Source of the DNA: Thioclava sp. ES.031
GTDB lineage: Bacteria; Pseudomonadota; Alphaproteobacteria; Rhodobacterales; Rhodobacteraceae
NCBI RefSeq assembly: GCF_002563775.1
Contig: NZ_PDJO01000001.1
Span: 2,978,501 to 3,042,500 of the forward strand
Length of the DNA stretch: 64,000 nucleotides
Direction: 5' to 3'
Under the pieces are notes generated by a model. The model did not search any database. It worked only from the letters and a program-made list of their open reading frames with translations, and was not told where the DNA came from. Shown here piece by piece: positions 37,186 to 46,944 of this stretch (positions are counted from its first letter, which is position 1; every line of letters begins with the position of its first letter). The translations under genes and the position numbers were made by a program.

Positions 37186-39024
37186 ATGGAACAGCGCGGA
37201 ACCGACCGTCTGAAACTCGCCCTCCTCGCGCTCGCCGTAGCGGCGCTGGTGGTGGGCCTCGCCTTCTGGGCGGCTGGCGCGGACGCCTTGGCGAAAGTCA
37301 GCTGGATCGTTGGCGTCGTGCCCACCCTCGCCGCGCTTGTCTTTGAGATCTCCCGCAGCCTCCGACGCGGCGAAGTCGGTCTGGATATCGTGGCCGCACT
37401 CTCGATGACCGCCGCGCTCGTCTTCGACGAGACCCTCGCCGCGGCGGTCGTGGCGGTGATGTATTCCGGCGGCACCTTTCTTGAGAGCTTCGCCGAGGGC
37501 CGCGCCCGGCGCGAGATGCACGACCTGCTCTCGCGTGTCCCAAGGACCGCGACGCGGCATCGCGATGGCGGGCTGGAGGATATTCCGCTCGACGAGATCG
37601 CCCCCGGAGATCGGCTGCTGATCCATCAAGGCGACGTGGTGCCGGTGGATGGGACATTGGCCTCCGAGACGGCCTTTCTGGACACCTCGGCGCTGACCGG
37701 GGAGTCTCTGCCGGTACGTCTGGCGCATGCGGCCGACATCATGAGCGGCTCGACCAATGCAGGCGAGGCGTTCGATCTGTTGGCGGTGCGGCCTGCGAAG
37801 GACAGTACCTATGCCGGGATCGTCCGGCTGGTCGAGGAAGCGCAGGCCTCCAAGGCGCCGATGTCCCGGCTGGCGGATCGCTGGTCTCTGGGCTTTCTCG
37901 TGGTCACGCTCGCCATCGCTTTCGCGGCCTGGTGGTTCACCGGAGACCCGATCCGGGCCGTCGCCGTGCTCGTGGTCGCCACGCCCTGCCCGCTGATCCT
38001 CGCCGTGCCGGTCGCTCTGGTGGCGGGCCTTTCGCGCGCGGCGCATTACGGCGTGCTGATCAAGGGCGCGGGACCGCTCGAGACGATGGCGCGCATCGGC
38101 ACGCTGGTCCTCGACAAGACCGGCACCCTGACCGAAGGCCGCCCGCAGATCGTTTCCATCGATAGTCACGACGGGATGGAGGAGGATGAGATCCTGCGCT
38201 TCGCCGCAGCCCTCGATCAGGCCTCGAAACACCCGGTGGCACAGGCGATCGTCACCGCCGCGAAAGAGCGCGGCTTCACCCTGCCCGTCCCGTCGGATGT
38301 GGCGGAAATCGCGGGCGAAGGCGTCGTGGGCCATGTCGACGGGCGCAAGGTCATCGTCGGTGGCGACGATTTCGTGGCAGCGCGCGTCGGGCGCAAACCG
38401 GGCGATCACCCGACGATGGCCGCCGGGGCGGTTCTCGTCGCCGTCGCCGTCGATGGGCGCATGGCCGGGCATCTGGTGATGGCCGATCCGCTGCGCGAAG
38501 ATGCGGGCGCCATGCTCGCCGGGCTGCGTCACGAGGGGATCGAACGGATTCTGCTCGCCACCGGCGACCGGACCGATGTGGCCGAACGCGTGACCGAGGG
38601 GCTCGGCCTCGACGGGCTGCGCGCAGGGCTCACACCGGACCAGAAGGTCCTCCTCGTGCTGTCCGAGCGCAAGCACGGGCCGGTCATGATGGTGGGCGAC
38701 GGCGTGAACGACGCACCCGCGCTTGCCGCAGCCGACGTGGGTGTCGCCATGGGCGCGCGCGGGGCCGCCGCCTCGGCCGAAGCGGCGGATGTGGTGCTTC
38801 TCGTCGACCGGATCGATCAACTGCGCGCGGGCATCGAAATCGCCGCATCCTCGCGGCGGATCGCCTTCGAGAGCGTCGCCGCCGGGATCGGCCTCTCGGT
38901 GCTGGGCATGATCGCGGCCGCCTATGGCTACCTCACGCCGGTGGAGGGCGCCATTTTGCAGGAGGCGATCGACGTCGCCGTGATCCTGAACGCCTTGCGC
39001 GCCCTTCGGATCAGGCCCAAGTGA
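37186..39024 (+). CDS. Heavy-metal P1B-type ATPase with TPCP motif
   Basis: A 612-residue cation-transporting P-type ATPase without an N-terminal metal-binding domain. Present are the actuator motif DTSALTGESLPV, phosphorylation motif LVLDKTGTLTEG (Asp near 310), SKHPVAQA (the P1B HP motif) and hinge VGDGVNDAPAL. The membrane metal site reads TPCPLIL instead of the CPC or SPC of classical Cu, Zn/Cd/Pb or Co pumps, so the ion is uncertain. Start ATG at 37186. No metal regulator gene is next to it. Confidence 0.9.
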   Translation: MEQRGTDRLKLALLALAVAALVVGLAFWAAGADALAKVSWIVGVVPTLAALVFEISRSLRRGEVGLDIVAALSMTAALVFDETLAAAVVAVMYSGGTFLESFAEGRARREMHDLLSRVPRTATRHRDGGLEDIPLDEIAPGDRLLIHQGDVVPVDGTLASETAFLDTSALTGESLPVRLAHAADIMSGSTNAGEAFDLLAVRPAKDSTYAGIVRLVEEAQASKAPMSRLADRWSLGFLVVTLAIAFAAWWFTGDPIRAVAVLVVATPCPLILAVPVALVAGLSRAAHYGVLIKGAGPLETMARIGTLVLDKTGTLTEGRPQIVSIDSHDGMEEDEILRFAAALDQASKHPVAQAIVTAAKERGFTLPVPSDVAEIAGEGVVGHVDGRKVIVGGDDFVAARVGRKPGDHPTMAAGAVLVAVAVDGRMAGHLVMADPLREDAGAMLAGLRHEGIERILLATGDRTDVAERVTEGLGLDGLRAGLTPDQKVLLVLSERKHGPVMMVGDGVNDAPALAAADVGVAMGARGAAASAEAADVVLLVDRIDQLRAGIEIAASSRRIAFESVAAGIGLSVLGMIAAAYGYLTPVEGAILQEAIDVAVILNALRALRIRPK

Positions 39025-39072
39025 GGGCGGCAAACGACTTCGCGCCCTCACCCGAACCTGTGCTCACCAGTC

Positions 39073-39546
39073 CTATCGCAGATAGACCTGATTGCCGCTG
39101 CGCACGACGCTCACCCTGTCGCCGACGCGGAACGAGTTCGACATCTGGATGACGGTGATCGAGCCACCATTGTCGAGCCGCACGGTCCACGCATAGGACG
39201 TGTAGGTGCCGCCCTGGCTGGCGATGTTGCTGCCGATAATTGTACCCGCGATCGCGCCCGCGCCGGTCATCACGTCCTTGCCGGTGCCGGAGCCGAACTG
39301 ATGGCCGATCACCGCGCCGACGAGGCCGCCCGTGACCGCGCCGACGATCTGGTCGCCGTCGGCGGTGCGGCGCATCGTGACTGGCTGCACCGAAACGATG
39401 CGGCCATATTCGATGCTGTCATAACTGTAGGTGGTGCGCGTGCCGGGGGCCGGACCGGCATAGGGGCCGTTGGCATAGGGACCGGGCGTCGGGTTGCAGG
39501 CGGCAACGCTCAGCGCCGCCGGCAGAACAAGAAGAAAGATACGCAT
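39073..39546 (-). CDS. Glycine-zipper 2TM-type outer-membrane lipoprotein
   Basis: A 157-residue lipoprotein (lipobox SVAAC at residues about 15-19) with a glycine-zipper segment near residues 65-105 (GAVTGGLVGAVIGHQFG, GAGAIAGTIIGSNIA). This matches the SlyB/Pcp (17 kDa antigen) family, which supports outer-membrane integrity. The C-terminal 50 residues form a small beta domain. Start at 39546 after GGAGGTTC; the frame continues upstream without support. Confidence 0.86.
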   Translation of the reverse strand: MRIFLLVLPAALSVAACNPTPGPYANGPYAGPAPGTRTTYSYDSIEYGRIVSVQPVTMRRTADGDQIVGAVTGGLVGAVIGHQFGSGTGKDVMTGAGAIAGTIIGSNIASQGGTYTSYAWTVRLDNGGSITVIQMSNSFRVGDRVSVVRSGNQVYLR

Positions 39547-39693
39547 TTTGAACCTCCATGGTAGCTCCGCCGCATGTCTGAGACATCCGGGCGTAAGAAG
39601 AGCTTGCCGCGATTCAGAGCGCGTTTCTTTGTTTTCGGACAATAAAAGAAAATAAGTCGCAGGCGGAGGCCGCGTCGCAAAAAGCGAGGATTT

Positions 39694-39770
39694 TGGCGAT
39701 CCCTGAAGGACTCGAACCCTCAACCTGCTGATTAGAAGTCAGCTGCTCTATCCAGTTGAGCTAAGGGACC
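39694..39770 (-). tRNA. tRNA-Arg (anticodon TCT)
   Basis: A 77-base cloverleaf with CCA encoded. The acceptor stem GGTCCCT pairs with AGGGATC, the anticodon stem is GCTGA/TCAGC with loop CTTCTAA giving TCT, and the T loop is GGTTCGAGTCC. It reads AGA codons. Confidence 0.95.
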
Positions 39771-39811
39771 GCTTGGCCCCTAAATGCGCGATCGGCGCGC
39801 GTGGTGCAAGT

Positions 39812-40279
39812 TCAGATCGCGCGCATCAGGAAGACGGAATTCGGATCGGGCTGGTAGCCGACATAGGGCCCGCATTCCGCAAAGCCCGCGCGCAGGTAAA
39901 GCTGGCGCGCCGGGGCGAAGGAGTCCTGCGATCCGGTCTCGAGATAGAGCCGCGCCATCCCTTCGTCGCGCGCCGCCGCGATCAGCTGCTCGAGCATCCG
40001 CCGTGCCAGCCCCTGCCCGCGCATCTCGGACAGGATATGCATCGATTTGATCTCGCCCTCATCGGAGGCGATGCGCTTCAGCGCGCCCATGCCTACCGGG
40101 CGCCCCGCCTGACGCATCACGAAAAACGAGATGCCGGGCGCAGCCAGCGCATCGGGCGGCAGCATATGGATCGACTCGGGCGGCGTGTCCTCATGCATCG
40201 CCGCCGCGTGGCGGGCGTGAAGCTCTGCGAGATCCGCGCCCAGCGGGGTCTCGCGCGCGATTTCAATCGTGTCGTCCAT
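39812..40279 (-). CDS. GNAT-family N-acetyltransferase
   Basis: A 155-residue acetyltransferase. The acetyl-CoA-binding motif A is LSEMRGQGLARRMLEQLI (R/QxxGxG/A) at about residues 83-100, preceded by the beta strand GEIKSMHI and followed by LYLETGS and LYLRAGFAEC. The arrangement resembles the Eis-unrelated small PhnO/ElaA-like group; the acceptor is unknown. It lies 40 bases from the tRNA-Arg gene. Confidence 0.85.
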   Translation of the reverse strand: MDDTIEIARETPLGADLAELHARHAAAMHEDTPPESIHMLPPDALAAPGISFFVMRQAGRPVGMGALKRIASDEGEIKSMHILSEMRGQGLARRMLEQLIAAARDEGMARLYLETGSQDSFAPARQLYLRAGFAECGPYVGYQPDPNSVFLMRAI

Positions 40280-40347
40280 GCGTCGTCCTCATCCGTGTCG
40301 GCGGCAGATTAGGTGCGGCGCGCGCCCGCCTCCAGCGCGAAAACGCC

Positions 40348-41241
40348 TCAGTTGCGGATGACTTTGCAGAACCCGCCCTTCCCGCGAATTTTCTCGCAGA
40401 TCGCCAGCGCCTTCTTGCGCGAACCTGCCGGGACTTGCGCCGTGTATTGTGCGCGACGGCCGAAGCCCGGCATCACCGCGCGCACGAAGCGCAGCTCGGC
40501 GTCCCCAATCGCACCGGAATGACGCGCAGCGACCCGTTTACCGAAGGTCTCAGCCGACCGCTGGGTGCGCCCGGCGGCCACGATCACGCCCCAGGGCGGG
40601 ACCGGATCGCGGAACTCCCGGATCGCCCTGCCCTTCGCCAATGTGGTGCAGGCCGCAAGGAAAGGCGTCTCCCCGTCGAGCCGGAAATCCACCGTCTCGG
40701 GCGGGGCGTCGCGCCAATCCTCCGCCGAATGGCCGGTGATCGCACGGACATAGGCGCGGGTCTCGCCCGCAAGCCCGCCGGTCTTCGCGATGAACCCCGC
40801 CGCGCGGTCCTCGCCGCCGTTATACCCGATCGCCGCGAGGCCGGGATTGCCGAAGCGCGTCGCCATCTCGGCCAGATAGCGCGCCGAGGCTTCGATCGCT
40901 TCGGCCGGATTGAACGGGTCTCCAAGCGCGCGCAGCCGCGCCGTGCCGGGCATGAACTGCGCGATCCCCTGCGCCCCCGCCGGGCTGATCGCGGCCGGAT
41001 CAAACCGGCTTTCGCGCCAGAGAAGCCGCGCGAAATAGCCCGGGTCGATCCCCGCCTCCCGCGCCGCGCTTTCGCTAAGCCCGCAGGTATCGGCGAAGTA
41101 ATCTGTCAGCCCGATGCAGCGCCGCCCATCTTCAGTGCAGCGCAAATCCGGCGCCGGAGGCCCGATCACCACCCTAACGGGCTGCGCGTTCAGCGCCCCT
41201 GCGAGGGCACAGAAGATCAAAGCGGATAGGAGGGCTCGCAT
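40348..41241 (-). CDS. Lytic transglycosylase domain protein
   Basis: A 297-residue periplasmic murein hydrolase with a Sec signal (residues 1-20, cleavage LNA-QPV). The SLT domain has catalytic Glu in LLWRESRFDPAAISPAGAQGIAQFMPGTA and the later GYNGGEDRA motif. The C-terminal 70 residues (ending CEKIRGKGGFCKVIRN) resemble a SPOR-like or Cys-linked domain. It cleaves the MurNAc-GlcNAc bond. No neighbouring operon partner. Confidence 0.9.
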   Translation of the reverse strand: MRALLSALIFCALAGALNAQPVRVVIGPPAPDLRCTEDGRRCIGLTDYFADTCGLSESAAREAGIDPGYFARLLWRESRFDPAAISPAGAQGIAQFMPGTARLRALGDPFNPAEAIEASARYLAEMATRFGNPGLAAIGYNGGEDRAAGFIAKTGGLAGETRAYVRAITGHSAEDWRDAPPETVDFRLDGETPFLAACTTLAKGRAIREFRDPVPPWGVIVAAGRTQRSAETFGKRVAARHSGAIGDAELRFVRAVMPGFGRRAQYTAQVPAGSRKKALAICEKIRGKGGFCKVIRN

Positions 41242-41304
41242 GGCCGAAAATTACCGGGATTCCCGGAATCGCGCCAGAGCGACGTCGAGGCCCGCAAAAC
41301 GCAA

Positions 41305-41330
41305 AACGGCGCTGCCGATGCAACGCCGTT
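41305..41330 (-). terminator. Terminator of NDUFS4-like gene
   Basis: AACGGCG/CGCCGTT stem with a 12-base loop, followed on the minus strand by TTGCGTTTTG. Located 30 bases beyond the stop at 41360. Confidence 0.6.
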
Positions 41331-41359
41331 CAAGTAATTCACTGGTGAGAGCGTGGCCC

Positions 41360-41671
41360 TCAGTGCGTCCAGTTCGCGCGGCGGTCGGTCGCGAAGTTCT
41401 CGCCATAGCCGCGGGCGCGGACGTTCGGGGCGCGCTTATGCGGCTCGGTCACGACGTAATCGATGCCCTTTTCCTTGGCATAGGCTTCGGCCGCCTCGCG
41501 GGTCTCGAAGCGCAGCCGCACCTGGGCCTGCGTGTCGTTGGAGCTGGTCCAGCCCATCAGCGGGTCGATCTCGCGCGCGTCGGAGGGGACATAGTCGAGA
41601 TACCAGAACCGCGTCTTCGCGGTGCCCGATTGCATGGCGTTGCGGGCGGGTTGGTAGATGCGCGCGCGCAT
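41360..41671 (-). CDS. ETC complex I subunit, NDUFS4-like
   Basis: A 103-residue accessory subunit of respiratory complex I, of the ETC_C1_NDUFA4/NDUFS4 family found in alphaproteobacteria and mitochondria. Conserved features are [16 protein letters not shown] at the N-terminus, [18 protein letters not shown] in the middle and the [12 protein letters not shown] segment. The ATG at 41671 follows GAGGAG. It is away from any nuo cluster, as usual. Confidence 0.9.
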   Translation of the reverse strand: MRARIYQPARNAMQSGTAKTRFWYLDYVPSDAREIDPLMGWTSSNDTQAQVRLRFETREAAEAYAKEKGIDYVVTEPHKRAPNVRARGYGENFATDRRANWTH

Positions 41672-42082
41672 GGGCAAACTCCTCTGCGATACCTCTGGCT
41701 TTTCTTAGTGCATCTGAGCCAAATCGCAAGCCCCGGAGCGCAGAGGCGAAAGATCCGCGGCGATTGTGCATGGCATGCCGGCCCCGGAGAGCACGCCCCG
41801 CCCGCCCTGTCCGAAGGATACCGAAAGCACCGGTAGGATGAGGAACTGCCGACCGGCTGGGGAGCAAGGGGTGGGGGTGGTGCGCCGGCCGGCAGTCTGA
41901 TGCTGCTTGCGTGGAAAATATGCGCCCAGCCCGCCACGAATTCAAGGCGAAGCGCACCGCAAGACACTGTTAAATATGAACAATTAGACAGGATGCGTTA
42001 AGCTTTTCGCAACCTCCCTCGCAAGCACTTGAATGCGAACGAAAAGAGGACAACTTTGGGGGGCAAGCAAAAGGTCTGCGCG
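41672..42082. other. Intergenic region, 411 bp, with G-rich hairpin
   Basis: Lies between the divergent NDUFS4-like and uvrB genes. It contains a 12-bp inverted repeat with one mismatch (41846-41857 and 41884-41895) whose loop has three G runs of four or five bases, and a degenerate LexA-like site near 42037. No gene is evident. Confidence 0.55.
42037..42051. promoter_or_regulatory. Degenerate SOS (LexA) box ahead of uvrB
   Basis: GAAC-N7-GGAC differs by one base from the alphaproteobacterial LexA site GAAC-N7-GAAC. It is 31 bases upstream of the chosen uvrB ATG. Plausible, not proven. Confidence 0.35.
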
Positions 42083-44266
42083 ATGCCTCACAACAATACC
42101 AATCTGCCCTCCGAACGCCCCGACGTGCTCACCCGCCCCAAGCTGGAAGGCGGCAAGCGGTTCGTGATGCACACCCAGTTCGACCCGGCCGGCGACCAGC
42201 CGACCGCGATTACGGAACTGTCTTCCGGTGTCGAGGGGCAGGAACGCGATCAGGTGCTGCTGGGGGCGACCGGCACGGGCAAGACCTTCACCATGGCCAA
42301 GGTGATCGAGGAAACCCAACGCCCCGCGATCATCCTCGCGCCGAACAAGACGCTGGCCGCGCAGCTCTACGGTGAGTTCAAGAGCTTCTTCCCCGACAAC
42401 TCGGTGGAATATTTCGTCTCCTACTACGACTACTACCAGCCCGAAGCCTATGTGCCGCGCTCGGACACCTATATCGAGAAGGAATCGCAGATCAACGAGC
42501 AGATCGACCGGATGCGCCACTCGGCGACCCGGGCGCTGTTGGAGCGCGACGACGTGATCATCGTGGCCTCGGTCTCGTGCATCTACGGTATCGGCTCGGT
42601 CGAGACCTATTCGGCGATGACGCAGGACCTCAAGGCTGGCGATCTGATCGAACAGCGCAAGTTCATCAACGAGCTGGTGGCCCAGCAATACAAGCGCCTC
42701 GATGCAGCCTTCCAGCGTGGCGCTTTCCGCGTGAAAGGCGACACGGTCGATCTGTGGCCGGCCCACTTGGAGGACCGCGCCTGGCGCTTCTCCTTCTTCG
42801 GCGAGGAGCTGGAGGCGATCACCGAATTCGACCCGCTGACCGGGGCGAAGACCGACAGTTTCGACCAGATCCGCATCTACGCGAACAGCCACTACGTCAC
42901 GCCGCGCCCGACCCTGCAGCAAGCCGCGAAGGGCATCCGCAAGGAGCTGGCGCTCCGGCTGAAGCAGCTGGAAGAGGAAGGCAAGCTGCTGGAGGCGCAG
43001 CGCCTCGAACAGCGCACGAATTTCGATCTGGAGATGCTGGAGGCGACCGGCGTCTGCAACGGGATCGAGAACTATTCGCGCTACCTCACCGGCCGCGCGC
43101 CGGGCGAGCCGCCGCCCACCCTCTTCGAGTTCATCCCCGACAACGCGATCGTCTTCGCCGATGAGAGCCACGTCACCGTGCCGCAGATCGGCGGCATGTA
43201 TCGCGGGGACTATCGGCGCAAGTTCACGCTGGCCGAACACGGCTTCCGCCTGCCGTCCTGCATGGATAACCGCCCGCTCAAATTCGAGGAATGGGACGCG
43301 ATGCGCCCGCAATCGGTCTTCGTCTCGGCCACCCCCGCCGCGTGGGAGCTGGAACAGACCGGCGGCGTCTTCACCGAACAGGTCATTCGTCCCACGGGCC
43401 TCTTGGACCCGGTCGTGGAGATCCGCCCGGTCGAGACGCAGGTGGACGATGTGCTCGATGAGATCCGCACCGTCGCGGCGCGCGGCTATCGCACATTGGT
43501 CACCACGCTCACCAAACGCATGGCCGAGGACCTCACCGAATACCTGCACGAACAGGGCATTCGCGTGCGCTACATGCACTCCGACATCGACACGATCGAG
43601 CGGATCGAGATCCTGCGCGACCTGCGTCTGGGCGCCTTCGACGTGCTGATCGGGATCAACCTGCTGCGCGAAGGTTTGGACATTCCCGAATGTGGGCTGG
43701 TCGCGATCCTCGATGCCGACAAGGAGGGCTTCCTGCGCTCGGAGACCTCGCTGATCCAGACCATCGGCCGCGCAGCGCGGAACTCCGAGGGCCGCGTGAT
43801 CATGTATGCCGACAGGATCACCGGATCGATGCAGCGCGCGATGGACGAAACCGACCGCCGCCGCGCCAAGCAGATCGCCTATAACGAGGAACACGGCATC
43901 ACGCCCGAGACGATCAAGAAGAATGTCGATGACGTTCTGGCCGGGCTCTATCAGGGCGACACCGACATGTCGCGCGTCACCGCCAAGGTCGACGCGGTCA
44001 AACCCGGCGCGAACCTGCAGGCGCATCTCGACGACATGCGCGCCAAGATGCGCAAGGCCGCCGAGGATCTGGAATTCGAGGAAGCCGCCCGCCTGCGCGA
44101 CGAGGTGAAACGTCTGGAGGCGGTCGACCTCGCCGTCCACGACGACCCGCTCGCGCGGCAATCGGCGGTGGAGGCGGCGAGCGAGGCCGCGGTCAAGGCG
44201 CAGGGCCGATCGACTGCGGGACGGCCGGGGCAGCGCGGGGGCGTGAAGCGGAAGAAGGGGCGGTGA
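42083..44266 (+). CDS. uvrB: Excinuclease ABC subunit UvrB
   Basis: A 727-residue DNA-damage recognition helicase of nucleotide excision repair. It has Walker [13 protein letters not shown], the beta-hairpin [16 protein letters not shown]-like motif [11 protein letters not shown], helicase motif [15 protein letters not shown] and a C-terminal UVR domain ([20 protein letters not shown]). The frame is open to 42029 with TTG codons; the ATG at 42083 (MPHNNTN) with AAGG ahead is preferred. The downstream gene overlaps its stop. Confidence 0.96.
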   Translation: MPHNNTNLPSERPDVLTRPKLEGGKRFVMHTQFDPAGDQPTAITELSSGVEGQERDQVLLGATGTGKTFTMAKVIEETQRPAIILAPNKTLAAQLYGEFKSFFPDNSVEYFVSYYDYYQPEAYVPRSDTYIEKESQINEQIDRMRHSATRALLERDDVIIVASVSCIYGIGSVETYSAMTQDLKAGDLIEQRKFINELVAQQYKRLDAAFQRGAFRVKGDTVDLWPAHLEDRAWRFSFFGEELEAITEFDPLTGAKTDSFDQIRIYANSHYVTPRPTLQQAAKGIRKELALRLKQLEEEGKLLEAQRLEQRTNFDLEMLEATGVCNGIENYSRYLTGRAPGEPPPTLFEFIPDNAIVFADESHVTVPQIGGMYRGDYRRKFTLAEHGFRLPSCMDNRPLKFEEWDAMRPQSVFVSATPAAWELEQTGGVFTEQVIRPTGLLDPVVEIRPVETQVDDVLDEIRTVAARGYRTLVTTLTKRMAEDLTEYLHEQGIRVRYMHSDIDTIERIEILRDLRLGAFDVLIGINLLREGLDIPECGLVAILDADKEGFLRSETSLIQTIGRAARNSEGRVIMYADRITGSMQRAMDETDRRRAKQIAYNEEHGITPETIKKNVDDVLAGLYQGDTDMSRVTAKVDAVKPGANLQAHLDDMRAKMRKAAEDLEFEEAARLRDEVKRLEAVDLAVHDDPLARQSAVEAASEAAVKAQGRSTAGRPGQRGGVKRKKGR

Positions 44267-45021
44267 GGCTCATTCGGCACATTGCCCTGAGCGCTTGGCT
44301 CGGTGTGATGACCGGACCGGCGCACGCCCAGATCTTAACCTGCGCCGCCCCACCTTTCGACGAACCGACTGAAATCGCAGCGCTCGTCACACAGTTGCGT
44401 CCTGCCCTCGACCGCTGGCCGAGCCTGCATGTCGCGCTCTTTCAAGACGCTGGCGAGCTGTGTCTCGCCGACACGCTGCACGATGCGCGGGGATATTTCG
44501 AACCGCGCTCCTCCCGGCTCGTGATCGCCACCGACATGGCACCCGCCCTGCAAAAGGCAGTTCTGATTCATGAATTGCGCCATCTGGAGCAGAAATTCCA
44601 CGGCTCCTGTCCCGATCCGAACCTGTCGATGAAGGAAAATGCCCGCGCGATCTTCGCGATGGAGGCGGACGCGACGACCTTCAGCCTCGCTGTGGCTTGG
44701 GATCTGCGCGAAGCCGGGATGCCCGACGCCTGGGACGCGCTTGCAGGATGGCCGATGCAGGACGATATCGCCGCAGCCTTCGAGACAGAAATGGGCCGCT
44801 CGGGCGACCTCATCAGCGCGGCCAGCGCCGCTTTCACCCAATGGTACGCGAAAGATGCACGACGCGAGCTATACTACCTCGCGTCGTGCAGCGATTATCT
44901 GGAATCCCGGGACAGGGAGCACAGAATGCTCAGCTATGATCGGCTTTCCGGCGGCTTCTTCGACGCTCTTTGCCGACTGCCAGATGGCGAAGCCTACCCG
45001 TGCACAGAGCCCGGAGACTGA
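44263..45021 (+). CDS. Putative exported metallopeptidase-like protein
   Basis: A 252-residue protein with a signal peptide (residues 1-22, cleavage AHA-QIL). A zincin-like motif HELRH occurs near residue 104 (HExxH form), followed by a Glu-rich segment [16 protein letters not shown] that could supply the third ligand. I do not recognise a named family with certainty. Its GTG start overlaps the uvrB stop (GTGA), so it is translationally coupled to uvrB, although no functional link is obvious. Cys residues suggest disulfides in the periplasm. Confidence 0.6.
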   Translation: MRLIRHIALSAWLGVMTGPAHAQILTCAAPPFDEPTEIAALVTQLRPALDRWPSLHVALFQDAGELCLADTLHDARGYFEPRSSRLVIATDMAPALQKAVLIHELRHLEQKFHGSCPDPNLSMKENARAIFAMEADATTFSLAVAWDLREAGMPDAWDALAGWPMQDDIAAAFETEMGRSGDLISAASAAFTQWYAKDARRELYYLASCSDYLESRDREHRMLSYDRLSGGFFDALCRLPDGEAYPCTEPGD

Positions 45022-45024
45022 GGT

Positions 45025-45624
45025 TCAGCCTCCGCTGACCGTCAGCCCCAGCAGCCGCCATTGCTGCATCCCGCCGCGGTAGTAATAGATCTTCTCCGCC
45101 GGGAAACCGGCTTCGATCATGCGGCGGGCGGCGGCGGGCGACTGGCCGCACCACGGGCCGTTGCAGTAAAGCGCGACCGATTTCACGTCCTCTCCGTCGC
45201 AGATGAAGCCCTCGAAATCGGGCTCGCAGCCCAACTCGCCCAGACGGTCGGCGGCTTGGGTATAGGGGATGCTGACCGCACCAGGGATCGCGCCGCCCTC
45301 GAAATCGCGGGTCACCCGCCCGTCGACGACCACCACGTTGGGATCCTTGAGAAACTCCAGCATCTCCAGCTCACCCACCGGGGTCACGCCGGGGGCCGGG
45401 ATCATCGGCTGGATGCAGAAGCTCGGACAGGGGCGCGAGGTCTTGGCCCAGTCGCCCTCCAGCTTGTTCTCGTTATCCTGAATCCGCTTGATCTCGACCG
45501 GTCCATTGGCAGTGTCGACCGTGACGGACATGACGTCGGGGCGAATATTTACCGGCTCGGCGAATGCAGGCTCGACCAAAACAGGCGCAGCAGCCAGCAG
45601 CGCGGCAAGAAAAATGAAACGCAT
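45025..45624 (-). CDS. Periplasmic rhodanese-like protein
   Basis: A 199-residue protein with a signal peptide (cleavage AFA-EPV near residue 22) and a rhodanese domain from about 85 to 195 (VVVVDGRVTRDFEGGAIPGAVSIPY). The active-site loop is YCNGPWCGQS: two Cys flank it and the standard C-x5-R is modified. The family transfers sulfur or senses thiols; the role here is unknown. Convergent with the metallopeptidase-like gene, four bases apart. Confidence 0.82.
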   Translation of the reverse strand: MRFIFLAALLAAAPVLVEPAFAEPVNIRPDVMSVTVDTANGPVEIKRIQDNENKLEGDWAKTSRPCPSFCIQPMIPAPGVTPVGELEMLEFLKDPNVVVVDGRVTRDFEGGAIPGAVSIPYTQAADRLGELGCEPDFEGFICDGEDVKSVALYCNGPWCGQSPAAARRMIEAGFPAEKIYYYRGGMQQWRLLGLTVSGG

Positions 45625-45700
45625 GATAACCTCCCTTTTTCGTGATCATAACACAGCTGCCAGCCTTGTCGCCGGCAGTGTGGACCTTTAGCTCAACGAA

Positions 45701-46165
45701 ATGAGAGCGATTTTGATCCTTGGTGCAGCGGTTTGGGCGCAAGAAGCTCCCTCGCCCACATTGCTGCGGCGCACCCGTCACGCGGCGGCGCTCTGGCACG
45801 CAGGAGTGGCGGAGCGGGTGATCTGTTGCGGGGGTGTCGGGCGGAATCCGCCGAGCGAGGCGGAGGTGATGGCCCGGATCTTGCGGGCGGAAGGCGTGGC
45901 GGCTGAGGCGATCTTTCTCGAAGATCGCTCGACCAGCACTTACGAGAATATCGGCTTCGCACGGGCGCATCTGGAGAGCGACGAGGTGACCATCGTCACC
46001 GATCCCTATCACGCGCCGCGCGCGGTGATGATCGCGCGGCGGATGGGGCTGCGGGCGCGCACGGACTGTCCGCCGCACCGGGCGAGCGCGAAGGCCCGCG
46101 CCCGCGAAGGCTTCGCCTACCTTAAGCTGGGATGGTGGCTGGCGCGCGGCGGACCTTTGCCCTGA
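45701..46165 (+). CDS. YdcF/DUF218 family protein
   Basis: A 154-residue protein of the DUF218 (YdcF/SanA/ElyC) family, with the starting AILILGAAVW, ICCGGVGRNPPSEAEVM, FLEDRSTSTYENIGFAR and IVTDPYHAPRA motifs. The N-terminal membrane anchor present in SanA and ElyC is absent. Members bind S-adenosylmethionine or affect envelope permeability; the activity of this one is not known. Confidence 0.85.
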   Translation: MRAILILGAAVWAQEAPSPTLLRRTRHAAALWHAGVAERVICCGGVGRNPPSEAEVMARILRAEGVAAEAIFLEDRSTSTYENIGFARAHLESDEVTIVTDPYHAPRAVMIARRMGLRARTDCPPHRASAKARAREGFAYLKLGWWLARGGPLP

Positions 46166-46182
46166 GGCGCGCGCCGCCTGCG

Positions 46183-46455
46183 TCAGTCGAGGATCATCTT
46201 GCCGATGATCAGCACGATGACCGCACCGACAAGCGCGATGGCAACGATCGCAAGCAGCCCACCCGCCGCCAGCACCGCCCCGCCCAGAAGGGCCACGATG
46301 AAGGGGGTCACGAGGGCGCCGACCACGCCGATCGCCAGATAGGCAGCCTTGTGCCGTCCACCCGAGACGACGCTCGCGATCCAGCCCGCCAGAAGACCTG
46401 CGAGCACGAGAAAGATCAGGCCGACCGTGCCGATTGCTTGCAGAACGCTTTCCAT
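46183..46455 (-). CDS. Small membrane protein, GlsB/YeaQ-like
   Basis: A 90-residue protein with three hydrophobic segments (about residues 8-28, 38-60 and 62-86) and the GLLAGWIASVVSGG motif typical of the transglycosylase-associated GlsB/YeaQ/YmgE family. Function unknown; in some bacteria stress-related. Monocistronic, convergent with the YdcF gene. Confidence 0.7.
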   Translation of the reverse strand: MESVLQAIGTVGLIFLVLAGLLAGWIASVVSGGRHKAAYLAIGVVGALVTPFIVALLGGAVLAAGGLLAIVAIALVGAVIVLIIGKMILD

Positions 46456-46557
46456 GATGTCACTCCGATATGTCTTTTCACATCAACGCGATGCGGGTCA
46501 TGAAGTTCCCTCTCCGCGCAACCATTTCGGCAGCGCAGAAATATCCGTGCCCGCCCG

Positions 46558-46875
46558 TCAGAAATCGGCGGAAACCTCGTACATCACCGGCTCGAAATTG
46601 CGGCATAGCGTGTAGATCACGCGGTTGCGCTCGATCATCTCGGGGCTGCGCAGCATCGCCTGATAGTCGCCCCGCTCGTTCCATTTCGAATAGGTCGCGA
46701 TCCGCGTGCGCGCGTCGTTCATATGCAGGCCCGCGCCGATGAAACCGGGCGCTTTCGAGATCACCTCGGAATAGGCGGCTTGCAGCTTCTCCATCAACTC
46801 ATCGGCTGTGGCGGGCGTCATCTCGAAGGTGCAGATCACGGTCTGCCCTTTGAAATCGCTGGTAATCTCGGTCAT
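46558..46875 (-). CDS. Antibiotic biosynthesis monooxygenase (ABM) domain protein
   Basis: A 105-residue ferredoxin-like-fold protein of the ABM family. Features are a beta strand TVICTFEM, helix ATADELMEKLQAAY, APGFIGAGLHMNDARTRIATYSKWNERGDYQAML, and ERNRVIYTL. These act as small oxygenases or haem-degrading enzymes; no haem-specific motif is apparent. It lies downstream of the dctM remnant and may be expressed with dctP. Confidence 0.8.
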   Translation of the reverse strand: MTEITSDFKGQTVICTFEMTPATADELMEKLQAAYSEVISKAPGFIGAGLHMNDARTRIATYSKWNERGDYQAMLRSPEMIERNRVIYTLCRNFEPVMYEVSADF

Positions 46876-46944
46876 GGGCGGTCCTCCTCGGCATCATGCT
46901 CGCACAGAAGCGCGCAGAAATCACCGCTCTTTTGCGGACCTGCG

